NCBI GenBank assembly: GCA_033283265.1
Contig: JAWMQN010000002.1
Span: 310,001-374,000 of the forward strand
DNA from: Mangrovimicrobium sp033283265
GTDB taxonomy: Bacteria; Pseudomonadota; Gammaproteobacteria; Pseudomonadales; Halieaceae
Direction of reading: 5' to 3'
DNA length: 64,000 nucleotides
A program made the position numbers and the translations under genes. This document shows, one piece after another, positions 17,325-26,400 of the stretch (positions are counted from its first letter, which is position 1; the number at the start of each line of letters is the position of its first letter). A model generated the notes under the pieces. The model was not told the DNA's origin, searched no databases, and worked only from the letters and a program-made list of their open reading frames with translations.

Positions 17325-18632
17325 CTAGCTCCCCAACAAGCGGCGCGACAGAGCGGAACTCATGCCGGGGTCGCGGTAGGGGAGAAACCTCGGCAGCGCC
17401 GGATAACCGGCTTCGAACATCTCCCGCGACATCCGCGCATCCTTCGCCGGATAGATCCGGCCACCCGCCGCCGCGACAACGCTGTCCAGCCGGCCGAGCA
17501 GGGCCAGTGTCGAATCGCCGCGGTTGGGGAAATCCATGGCCAGGGTCACCCCGGCCTGCGGGAAACTCAGCATGCCCGCCGGCTCTCGATCAGCGAAAGT
17601 TTTCAGCACCGTGAGGAAGGAGCCCTCGCCCGCGGCGCGAATCTCGTCCAGCAGGGTAGCGGTCGCCGCCTCGCGGTCCCTCACAGGCAGCACGCACTGG
17701 TACTGGTAAAACCCGCGCGGGCCGTAGATGCGGTTCCACTCGCCAATACTGTCCAGCGGGTAGAAAAACGGGATGTAATGCTGGACGGACTCGCCCGCGC
17801 GCCAACGCTGCATGCGGTAGTAGGCCTGATTGAACAGTCGCAGGGAGTAGCGGTTCACCAGGGATAGCGGCAATTCGAAGGGCACGCCGAGCGGTCGCCG
17901 CTCCCCGGGTGAGGGCTTTTGCAGGGGAGCGTGCCTGGCGCGGCTGAATATACCCCTGGTGCGGGCGCCGGACAGGCAGTCTATCCAGGCGACGGTGTAC
18001 TCCCAGGCGGAGGCGGATTCATCTGCCAGCTGGAAAAAGGCCGTGAGGCTGTCGAAGGGGACGGTGTCGGTCTGCAGCCAGGGCCCTTCCACGCGGCGCA
18101 ATTGTAAGGTCACCGTTGTCACCACACCGGTGAGCCCGAGGCCGCCAAGGGTCGCCGCCAGCCAGTCGCTGTTGTGCGCGCGGCTGCAGGCCATCTCCTC
18201 GCCCCCACTTCTGGCGAGGGTCAGGGCGAGCACGTGATCACCGAAGCTGCCCTGTACATGATGGTTCTTGCCGTGCACGTCGTTGGCGATCGCGCCCCCC
18301 AGCGTTACCCACCAGGTACCCGGTGTCACCGGCAGCATCCATCCCCTGGGTACAAACAGGCGCTGGATATCGCGCAACAGCACACCGGCCTCACAACTGA
18401 GTACTCCGGTGGCGTCGTCGAAGTGGATAAAGCGGTCCAGCCCGCGGGCCATCCACAGGCGCCCCCCGGGGTTGAGTGCCACGTCGCCGTAACTGCGCCC
18501 CATGCCGAAGGCAATACCCGGCTCCGTCCCGGCCGCGAGCAAACCGGCCACCGCCGTCCTGTCCCGCAGCGTGTGCAGATCGTGTTCGGGCGACGCCAGG
18601 CGCCCCCAGGAAGCGAGCCTCGCCTTTACCAA
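17325..18632 (-). CDS. DprE1-like FAD-dependent oxidase (decaprenyl-phosphoribose 2'-oxidase type)
   Basis: 435 residues. The FAD-binding segment G-M-G-R-S-Y-G-D (43-50) and the block I-A-N-D-V-H-G-K-N-H-H (115-125, His120) closely match mycobacterial DprE1, as do P-L-D-S-I-G-E-W-N-R (292-301) and the Y-P-A-K-D segment near the C-terminus. DprE1 oxidises C2 of polyprenyl-phospho-ribose, and DprE2 then reduces it to the arabinose epimer. From memory of the M. tuberculosis sequence, the position of Cys387, the target of benzothiazinones, is Ala365 here (T-L-A-M-D-F-P). The only fitting start is a TTG at 18632 that overlaps the end of the HAD-UbiA gene by 7 bases. Confidence 0.87.
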   Translation of the reverse strand: MVKARLASWGRLASPEHDLHTLRDRTAVAGLLAAGTEPGIAFGMGRSYGDVALNPGGRLWMARGLDRFIHFDDATGVLSCEAGVLLRDIQRLFVPRGWMLPVTPGTWWVTLGGAIANDVHGKNHHVQGSFGDHVLALTLARSGGEEMACSRAHNSDWLAATLGGLGLTGVVTTVTLQLRRVEGPWLQTDTVPFDSLTAFFQLADESASAWEYTVAWIDCLSGARTRGIFSRARHAPLQKPSPGERRPLGVPFELPLSLVNRYSLRLFNQAYYRMQRWRAGESVQHYIPFFYPLDSIGEWNRIYGPRGFYQYQCVLPVRDREAATATLLDEIRAAGEGSFLTVLKTFADREPAGMLSFPQAGVTLAMDFPNRGDSTLALLGRLDSVVAAAGGRIYPAKDARMSREMFEAGYPALPRFLPYRDPGMSSALSRRLLGS

Positions 18633-20053
18633 GGGAGCGACCCCAGGTAGACGGCGAGCAGGAACAGGCCACCGCAGACCAGGCTGGTCCTGTCCTTGAT
18701 GGCAAAAACCAGCGGGTCATCGTGCATCTCCCCGCGGTGGGCCTTCAGCCAGATCCAGCTGATCCAGTAGAGCAGGACGAGTACGGCGCCCCAGACGATC
18801 TGCGGTGCGCTGTAAAGGAGAATGACTTCCGCACTGTTCAGATAGAGTGCGAGCACCAGCACGGCGAGATAACCCGCGCCAACCCCAAGACTCAGTACCA
18901 GGGAAATGTCAGATATCAGGTAGCCGCGGCCGTGCAGGGCGCTGCGCCCTTCAGCCTGCTGCACCTCGATCTCCGCGTAGCGCTTCACGAACGCCAGCGA
19001 AAGGAAGAGGAAGACCGAGAAGGCGAGCAGCCAGAACGAAACACCCATATCCACCGCGGCGGCGCCGGCAATGATGCGCAGCGTGTAGAGCACTGCCAGT
19101 ACCAGGCAGTCGAGCAGGATGAGGCGCTTGAGAATGAACGAGTAGCTGCTGGTCAGGCACAGGTATAGCAGGAGGCAGAGCAAAAACTTTGCGCCGAGAA
19201 GCGCTGCGATGATCAGGCCGGCCAGCAACAGCACGGGTAGTGCGAGCACCCCCTGCCACAGGGGAATTTGCCCCGAGGCCAGCGCCCGGGAGCGTTTGCG
19301 CGGGTGCAGCCTATCGCTCTCGAGATCGAGCAGGTCGTTGAGCAGATAGGTTGCCGAGGCGCACAGCCCGAAGGCGATGAAGGCGGCAAACAGCACCAGC
19401 CATTCCTCTGTCATGTGCCAGCGATGGGCGGCGAGGAAAGGCGCGAACAACAGCAGGTTTTTCAGCCACTGCTGCACCCGGAGCAGGCCCAGCCAGTCAC
19501 CCGGGCCAGCCGTTGGCCGCGGCAGAATTCTCGTCTCCTGGTTCAGCGCCTGCACCCGGTCGGAAAGTCTCCCCTCACGGCCGACCACGATAGCCTCGCC
19601 CGCGGCCGACCACACCGGCAGGTCCGCGACGCTGTCGCCGACATAGTCGAACCCCGCAGCGCCGTAGCGCTCGCTGAGGACCCTGGCCTTCTCGGCGCCC
19701 TTCATGTTGTTGGTACCGTCGCTGGCCAGGACCTCGTCGAAGATCCCGAGGTGCCCGGCCACTGCCGACGCGGCACGCTCATCTGCGGCCGTGCACAGAA
19801 TCAGCTCGCGACCAGCGCGCTTCTGCACCTGCAGCCAATCCAGCAATTCGGTGTTGTAAGGCAAACTCGCGGGATCGGTGAGAGCCATTGCGCAAACGCG
19901 CTGCTTGAAAGCAGCCCGGCCGCGACCGAGATGGCTGAGCAGGGAGATAGCTTTCAGTGGAGTATCGCGCAGCAGCTTCAGTGCAGACTCGTACAGCAGA
20001 TCGGTCAGAACCAGCGTCCCGTCGAGATCCACTACCAGCGGTCGCTCAGTCAC
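18626..20053 (-). CDS. HAD phosphatase-UbiA prenyltransferase fusion (polyprenyl-phosphate phosphoribosyltransferase type)
   Basis: 475 residues in two parts. Residues 1-180 are a HAD domain with motif I D-L-D-G-T (9-13), a motif II threonine in L-C-T-A-A and motif IV G-D-S-V-A-D-L-P (139-146). Residues 185-475 are a UbiA prenyltransferase with eight or nine membrane segments and the magnesium motif N-D-L-L-D-L-E-S-D (239-247). The UbiA half resembles decaprenyl-phosphate phosphoribosyltransferase (Rv3806c type), which joins PRPP and polyprenyl phosphate; the HAD half could remove the 5-phosphate that remains on the ribose. The start is a GTG at 20053 after a GGGGAG site. It leads the operon with DprE1- and DprE2-like genes. 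Confidence 0.88.
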   Translation of the reverse strand: MTERPLVVDLDGTLVLTDLLYESALKLLRDTPLKAISLLSHLGRGRAAFKQRVCAMALTDPASLPYNTELLDWLQVQKRAGRELILCTAADERAASAVAGHLGIFDEVLASDGTNNMKGAEKARVLSERYGAAGFDYVGDSVADLPVWSAAGEAIVVGREGRLSDRVQALNQETRILPRPTAGPGDWLGLLRVQQWLKNLLLFAPFLAAHRWHMTEEWLVLFAAFIAFGLCASATYLLNDLLDLESDRLHPRKRSRALASGQIPLWQGVLALPVLLLAGLIIAALLGAKFLLCLLLYLCLTSSYSFILKRLILLDCLVLAVLYTLRIIAGAAAVDMGVSFWLLAFSVFLFLSLAFVKRYAEIEVQQAEGRSALHGRGYLISDISLVLSLGVGAGYLAVLVLALYLNSAEVILLYSAPQIVWGAVLVLLYWISWIWLKAHRGEMHDDPLVFAIKDRTSLVCGGLFLLAVYLGSLPW

Positions 20054-20126
20054 TGCACTCCCCGTGAATAATTTTTATCGTTTAACCCGGTTTCCCCCAT
20101 CGAATCCGGGTACCTCTACAGCCGAG

Positions 20127-20132
20127 AGTATA
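20127..20132 (-). promoter_or_regulatory. Possible -10 element upstream of the HAD-UbiA operon
   Basis: On the minus strand the hexamer reads TATACT, one mismatch from the sigma-70 -10 consensus, 74 bases upstream of the GTG at 20053. It lies inside an imperfect hairpin (GCCGA at 20121-20125 paired with TCGGC at 20133-20137). The -35 region at 17 bp is poor (TAGAGT). This 99 bp gap is the only non-coding space before the operon, so a promoter is expected here, but this assignment is weak. Confidence 0.25.
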
Positions 20133-20152
20133 TCGGCCGAAAGCGCCCGACT

Positions 20153-21415
20153 CTACACTTCGGCGCCCGGCTGCCGCCCCCAGGGCGCCACCTTCAGCAG
20201 CATGAACATTCCGGGCAGCGCCAGGACAGCGCAGAGCAGGAAGAAGTGATACCAGCCCGTCTGTTCGACAATGAAACCGGTACTGGCATTGGCAAAGGTG
20301 CGCGGTACCGCGGCCAGCGCGGTGAACAGCGCAAACTGGCTGGCGGCAAAAATCCGGCTGGTTTCCCGGGCGATAAAGGCAGTGAAGGCCGCGGTACCCA
20401 GGCCGACCCCCAGGTATTCAAACGCGATTACGCCTGCGAGCAACCACAGCGATGCACCCACACCCTGTGCGGCAAGCACTGCAAAGCCGAAGATGCTCAC
20501 CAGTTGCACCGCGCCAAATAACCACAGCGCACGATTGATGCCCAGCCGGATCATCATCACCCCACCCAACAGGCCACCGATGACCGAGGGCCACAGCGCG
20601 GCATGCTTGGCGACCGCACCGATCTCCGTCTTGGAAAAGCCCATGTCGAGATAGAAGGGCGTCGACAGGGCCGTCGCCATGTTATCGCCCAGCTTGTAGA
20701 GAAACATGAAGGCGAGAATTGCCATCAGGCCCTGCCAGCCCCTGCGCTGCAGGTACTCGCGGAATGGCGCCGCCACCGTCTCGCGCAAACCTCCCCTGGG
20801 CTTCTCGGCTACCTCGGGCTCCTCGACCAGCAGGGTCATGCAAACACCCAGCAGCATGAAGGCACCAGTGATCCAGAATACACTCGACCAGGGGATGTGA
20901 TCCGCGAGGATCAGCGACAGGGAACCGGGCACGAGGCTCGACAGGCGATAGGCCTGGACGTGAATCGAATTGCCCAGGCCCAGTTCTACATCAGGCAAGA
21001 GCTCGCGCCGGTAGGCGTCCAGGGCGATATCCTGGGTCGCACTGAAGAGTGCCACGATGAAGGCGACGCCCGCTATGACGCCGGTATCCAGCGCAGGGCT
21101 GAACTTACCCAGCGTAGCGATCGACAGCAACAGGGCGATCTGGAATGGCAGCAACCAGCCACGCCGGCGCCCGAGCGGCGGGGAAATCCGGTCCATGAAC
21201 GGTGCCCAGAGGAATTTCCAGGTGTAGGGCAGCCCCACCAGCGCAAACAGGCCGATCTCGGAAAGTGAGACGCCGCCCTCGCGCAGCCATGCCGGCACCA
21301 GTTGGATCAGGACGTAGAGCGGAAGACCGGAGGCGAAACCGGTGAAAATACAGATCAGCATGCGGCGATTGAACATCGCGCTGCGCCAGTCCTGAACCCC
21401 CTCCCCCGCCGGCAT
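20153..21415 (-). CDS. AmpG-like MFS permease
   Basis: 420 residues with twelve predicted membrane segments, the length of AmpG-type transporters. The segments S-G-L-P-L-Y, F-A-L-V-G-L-P-Y-T-W-K-F-L-W-A-P-x-x-D-R and A-T-Q-D-I-A-L-D-A-Y-R are hallmarks of AmpG, the inner-membrane permease that imports anhydromuropeptides for cell-wall recycling. Proteins of this family in glycan loci could carry other substrates, so the family call is firmer than the substrate. It lies between the sulfotransferase gene and the arabinose-donor operon; whether it belongs functionally to either is unclear. Confidence 0.85.
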   Translation of the reverse strand: MPAGEGVQDWRSAMFNRRMLICIFTGFASGLPLYVLIQLVPAWLREGGVSLSEIGLFALVGLPYTWKFLWAPFMDRISPPLGRRRGWLLPFQIALLLSIATLGKFSPALDTGVIAGVAFIVALFSATQDIALDAYRRELLPDVELGLGNSIHVQAYRLSSLVPGSLSLILADHIPWSSVFWITGAFMLLGVCMTLLVEEPEVAEKPRGGLRETVAAPFREYLQRRGWQGLMAILAFMFLYKLGDNMATALSTPFYLDMGFSKTEIGAVAKHAALWPSVIGGLLGGVMMIRLGINRALWLFGAVQLVSIFGFAVLAAQGVGASLWLLAGVIAFEYLGVGLGTAAFTAFIARETSRIFAASQFALFTALAAVPRTFANASTGFIVEQTGWYHFFLLCAVLALPGMFMLLKVAPWGRQPGAEV

Positions 21416-21448
21416 CAGTGCTTGCTTGCCCGGTCGCCGGCCACAGGC

Positions 21449-23413
21449 TTACTCAACCTCAAAGCCCATTTCCCGCACAAAGGCGATATCTTCGTCGTCG
21501 AACTGGGAAAGATCGCACTGGCGGAAACGGCCGGTTGTCGCCGGCGCGCGAATCGATGCCGCGAGCTCCGACATCTGCTTGCGCGAGATCGGGATAGAGC
21601 AGAACTCCCGCAGGCGCTCCAGTTCCAGTTCCGGCTCAGCACACAGGCGGTCGAAATTGAGAAAGTGAATGCGATCGCCCAGGCGCTCCTGAAAGCCCTG
21701 GACCCGCCGGTGAGCTGCAATCCAGTACTTCAATGCATTGCCGGGGGTGGGCTCCACGGGGGACCCCAGCATCAATTCGCCCCAGAGGTAACGAAGCTGG
21801 TTCTGGTTCTCGCTGAAGGCCATGTCCAGGCCATTACGCACGACGTAAACGAACTTCATCTGCGGGAAGGCCCGATCCAGTTGTGGCAGCAGGATATGCG
21901 AATTGGGCTCCTTCCAGCCCCAGTGGACATGCCGGCGATCGGCCGCCGGCGAACGCAGCAGAGACTCGGATGCCTGCTGCAGCAGCTCCGGCGGCAACAC
22001 CGGCCGACGATCCGTCTCCCGGGCCTCCTTCAGCCGTGCGCGCAAGTCAGCACTGACCTCCACGCCGTGCCGCATCGCGTTGGCGAAGAGCCAGAACAGG
22101 CGGTCCAGCTCCGCATCCGACTTCAGGAGAATGGTGCGGCGCACAAACAGCAGGCTGAACCAGAGGTTGTCGAGTGACTCGTTGAGCTCTCCACCGAAAA
22201 CCACGCCCATCTGGCGCAGCAGAGAAACCACCAGGCGGGTCCCGCTGCCACCCAGGCCGCCGATTACGATAGGCGACTGGTCCTCGCGGGCCACCTTGTA
22301 CATCTCGGGCACTTCCTCTGCGGCGAAGAAACTGGGGGCGAGGAAGCGCGCCGAGTGGCGGATCTGGTAAGCCAGGTCGTCCTTGCTTGCCGCGATCTGT
22401 TTCGCCAGCCACTTCACCAGCTTCGGGTCCTCCCCGCGCAGGTAGTCGCTAATTGCATCAGCCTGGGACCTGGACAGGTCGATGCCTTCCCAGGGTGTCG
22501 CCGGCTCCGGCTCCGGCTCGAGAAACAGTGCGCCAGCGTTCTGTGCCAGATAGCGCCTGGCTATGGCCGAGCTGGCTTCGCGGCTCGCACCGAGAATTTC
22601 CAGGCGCTGCTCGGGGGACAACACCGAGTGGTTGGAGTAGTAACCCTGGGTCACCGCCTCCCGCTCGGTCGAGTAAGCCATCAATAACTCGTTAAAGCGG
22701 GCATTCTTGCGCGGCTCGGTAACCAGGTTGTTGAGCATGCGCTTGTACTCACTGGTCGCCAGGGAAAGGCTCGGGTTGGCGTTGCCCTGCCTCAGCTCAA
22801 AGCGGCTGTCCATTTCTATACCGAAGACGTGGTGGAGGAAGTCGCTACGCACGTCACCGGCGTGGAACTGGCCTTTCTCGTAGGGCCGAACAGTGATGCT
22901 GCCCGTTCCGATGGCCTGTTCCCATGGCTCGAGAATTTTCAGGTAATTGAAGCGGCCGATCTGGTTCTGGTACACGAGGTCGATCCGCCGTTTCTGCGGG
23001 CCCGCCTTGATCTGCTGGTTATAGCTGGCCATGATGATGTTATCCTGCCGGCGCAGGTAAATAACCACATGCAGCTCGAACCACCTGGCCGCCTGCTCAC
23101 AGAATTCGCGAACCTCCTCGGCAGTTCCCCAGGCCATCAGCTCCGAAGAAAGCAACAGGCGGCTTTGCTCACAACGTTCCAGAACCGGCGCCCACTCCTC
23201 GACCTTTTTGAACGCCCACTGCCCCTCGAGGGGACGGGGAATATGGGGCGACAGCAGGTGGTGCGCGTTCGACTGAATGCCGTACTCCGGGTAGGCGATA
23301 TCAATGGTGGCAAGAAGCGCGCGATTGTCCCAGAAAAAGTCCTGCAGGGCGGTAGTACCGGTTTTACCCATCCCTATGTGCAGGTATAACTTCCTTTTCA
23401 TTGTCTCACTCAC
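21449..23413 (-). CDS. Double sulfotransferase-domain protein
   Basis: 654 residues with two sulfotransferase-like P-loop domains in one chain. The first starts L-H-I-G-M-G-K-T-G-T-T-A (about residues 10-21), a good 5'-phosphosulfate-binding loop, and has the R-R-Q-D 3'-phosphate region near 150. The second starts at about residue 390 with I-G-G-L-G-G-S-G-T-R and has Y-V-V-R-N-G-L-D-M-A (about 545) as its 3'-phosphate site. PAPS-dependent transfer of sulfate to a sugar is the likely activity. The GTG start at 23413 overlaps the preceding stop by 4 bases; an ATG at 23401 is equally possible and loses only four residues. Confidence 0.82.
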   Translation of the reverse strand: MSETMKRKLYLHIGMGKTGTTALQDFFWDNRALLATIDIAYPEYGIQSNAHHLLSPHIPRPLEGQWAFKKVEEWAPVLERCEQSRLLLSSELMAWGTAEEVREFCEQAARWFELHVVIYLRRQDNIIMASYNQQIKAGPQKRRIDLVYQNQIGRFNYLKILEPWEQAIGTGSITVRPYEKGQFHAGDVRSDFLHHVFGIEMDSRFELRQGNANPSLSLATSEYKRMLNNLVTEPRKNARFNELLMAYSTEREAVTQGYYSNHSVLSPEQRLEILGASREASSAIARRYLAQNAGALFLEPEPEPATPWEGIDLSRSQADAISDYLRGEDPKLVKWLAKQIAASKDDLAYQIRHSARFLAPSFFAAEEVPEMYKVAREDQSPIVIGGLGGSGTRLVVSLLRQMGVVFGGELNESLDNLWFSLLFVRRTILLKSDAELDRLFWLFANAMRHGVEVSADLRARLKEARETDRRPVLPPELLQQASESLLRSPAADRRHVHWGWKEPNSHILLPQLDRAFPQMKFVYVVRNGLDMAFSENQNQLRYLWGELMLGSPVEPTPGNALKYWIAAHRRVQGFQERLGDRIHFLNFDRLCAEPELELERLREFCSIPISRKQMSELAASIRAPATTGRFRQCDLSQFDDEDIAFVREMGFEVE

Positions 23414-26400
23414 GCCGACTGGAGCATCCCGGAGCGTTCGCGAGACGACTCCAGTGCCAGTACGGACCGATAAACCTCATCGTGCCTGCAGGCCAGTACT
23501 GCAGGATCAAATTTTTCCGCTGCGGGCGCGACCGCCGCGACCGCCTGCGTCATCCGCTGCGCATCCGTGGCGTACAGGGCAATCGCATCAGCCAGGGCCG
23601 GGATGTCGATTTCCTCAGCTAGCAGAGGAATCACGGCGCCCGCCACACCTTTGGGCCCGCTCAACATGCGCCCGATCTCACCGAGGTCGCTGGCCAGGAA
23701 AGGGGTCCCGGTCTGCAGGCTTTCGATGATCACCAGGGGGAAGCTCTCGCCGCGGAACTTGGAAGGCAGGAGGCCCATGTCGGCCACCGCGAAGTACCCG
23801 CGTACATTTTCCTGGAAGCCCTCCAGATGCACGAATTCAGGCACACCGCCAGCGGCCATCCGCTCGTACTCGGGGCCGTCACCGACCAACAGTAACTGGA
23901 TGTCGCGACCCGATGCCTCGCGGGCAAGCGCTACCGCCTCGACGGCTTCCTGCCAGCCCTTCTCGACCATGCCCCGGCTCACCAGGCTGAGCAGGAACGC
24001 ATTTTCCGCCACGCCGAGTTGTGCACGGCTGAGCGCGGGAAACTCCACTGGTTCCAGTGCGTTATCGATGCGCTCAACCCTCGCGGCGTCAAGCAGGCCC
24101 TGGCCGCTAACGGCCTCGAGGTTCTTTTCCGCAACATAGATAATTGCCGCGGTGCGCTCGACCAGCCGGGGAATGATGTGCCGCAGGTCGTACTCGTTGA
24201 TGGTTTCATACATGCCGTGGGAAGTGACCACGACGCGAACCCCGGCACTCGCGGGCAGCAGCTCGAGAATCGTACTGTCGACCCAGGCGTGGTGGGAGTG
24301 AACGATGTCGATCTCGAAGTCCGCGATTATTCTTTCCAGTTGGGTAAAGTCTGAAACAACCGGAATATCTGCTCGCAGCCGGCTGCGCACACCCTCCATC
24401 CGCGGCTCCCTGGCACAATCGAGGTAGGTCACATTGTAGCCGTGACCCTTCATGATATTGGCGAGGCTCACCGGGAAAGTTTCACCGCCACCGGCACAAA
24501 AGGCGTAGGAGGCTATCAACAGGTTGGGACAGCGACCGGCAGACTCCCTGACGATCCGGTCAACGCTGAAACAGCTGGCTAGTGCCTCGTCGGTATAATC
24601 GCCGCGAGTCTCGCGCCAGTGAATCTCCAGGTTGTCGCGCAGGCGGCGCAACAGTTCGACCGGTGTTGCATAGAGAGTGCGCAATGTCTTCGCTACGGTC
24701 TCGTGTTCCCGGTAGAAGGCATCCTCACCATAGGACGACACGGATGTGTTCTGCCCGTGGATCCGGTAGTAGTTACAGGCGGCGGGAGAATAGGCCAGCA
24801 TGCCCCCGCGGAGCAGGTGCAGGTACAGGACCCAGTCCCCACAGGTGCGCATGGAGCGCCACGCCGGGTCCGCGAGCACTTCCAGCCTGCGCGGCGAGCG
24901 CATCAGGGCCGAACTCACGTTGGGAATGATGTTCTTCAGTGCAAAGGCGTCGCGGACGATTTGCGGCCCGGTGGCCAGTATCTCGCCATTCCAGCGATGC
25001 GGGTCGATATCGTGGAGATAGTCCTGGATCGACCAGACCTGCTCTTCACCCGCCCCGTCCATGAATACGGTACGGGTATAGGCAATCTGCACGGCCTCGT
25101 TCTCGAAAAAAGGCACGAGGGCTTGAAGGAAGTTCTCGGTGCACCAGTCGTCGCTTTCTGCGATCCAGACGATACCGCCTTTCGCCAGTTCCAGACCGCG
25201 ATCCCATTGGTGGAACACTCCACCTGAGTTGACCTCGTTCTCTACCAGCGTTGTATTCTCAGGATAGCGCTGCGCGTATTCGCGAAGAATTTCGCTGCTT
25301 TTGTCGGTGGACGCGTCATCCAGGAGGATGACTTCGAAGTTGCGGTAGCTTTGCGAATAAATGGAATCCAGCCGCAGCCGCAGGTATTTCGCGTGGTTGT
25401 AGTTAGGCACTATCACACTGACCAGAGGCGAGTAGCCGGGGGCGGCTTCGGTCTGCTGATAGCGCATCGGCGAAAGGACGCCCACGGCTTCGGTTACCAC
25501 TGCATGCGAGGAGGAGCCGCCGAGCAAAGCGTGAGATGCCCGGAAAAATGGCCGGACGAGCCGTCGAAGCCCGTAGGCGAGCGCCGGGTGGGTCAGGCTC
25601 ATCCGGTGGTACAGCCGGATCGACCGCAGGCGGAATGCTGACCACTGCCGAATGCGCCACAGCTTGAATGCCCCCAGCCTGGCGTTCAGCCCGCGCAGTG
25701 GCCGGGTGACGCGCCAGGAAAGCGACTGCTCCATCTGCGCTATCACTTCCGACTGGTAGCGGATGTCTTCTTCCAGGTGACCCTTGCGTTCGAGCAGGTC
25801 GTTGATCGTACGATGACTTTCGTCAGTCACCCGAACAAGTTCAGCAGCCTGCTCGGCAAGCTGCTCCTTCAGTCCCGCATTGCCTTCCTCGAGACTTGAG
25901 AGCTGGTCTCGCAGGGGCGAGAGCACCGCCTCGTGCTCCTGGCGCACTCGAACTGAGTCCTGCCTGAGTTCTTCCAGCTGATTGCCCAGATCGTCACACG
26001 CTTCCTCGGAGCGCTGCAGCGCGAGGCTATCGTTGCGCGCCCTGGAGCTGAGCCTGGAAAATGCCGGAGCGGCGATATGCACCAGCGCCTGTTGGCAGCC
26101 CGGGTTCGTGAACAAGTCGACTGCCTTGACGTAAGCCCCGTGGTCCTCGCTTTGGAGGAGTGCTTGCAAGGCTGCATAAAGTGAATTCGCCCAGGGCAAC
26201 GCAACTGCCAATTCCTGCCGCACCGCCTCGTTCGCTGCACTGCGGTACAGCCCACGGTCGACAAATTTCTCGCTAAACTCCCTGGCCTTCGGTGTCCCGG
26301 CGTTCAATCCAAGGTATGCAGCGAGGCGGGCAAGGGTCGCGTCAGAAGCACCCAGCAGGTCTGCGTAATTGAGATATGCAACCGGCAGGCCCTCGCTCGC

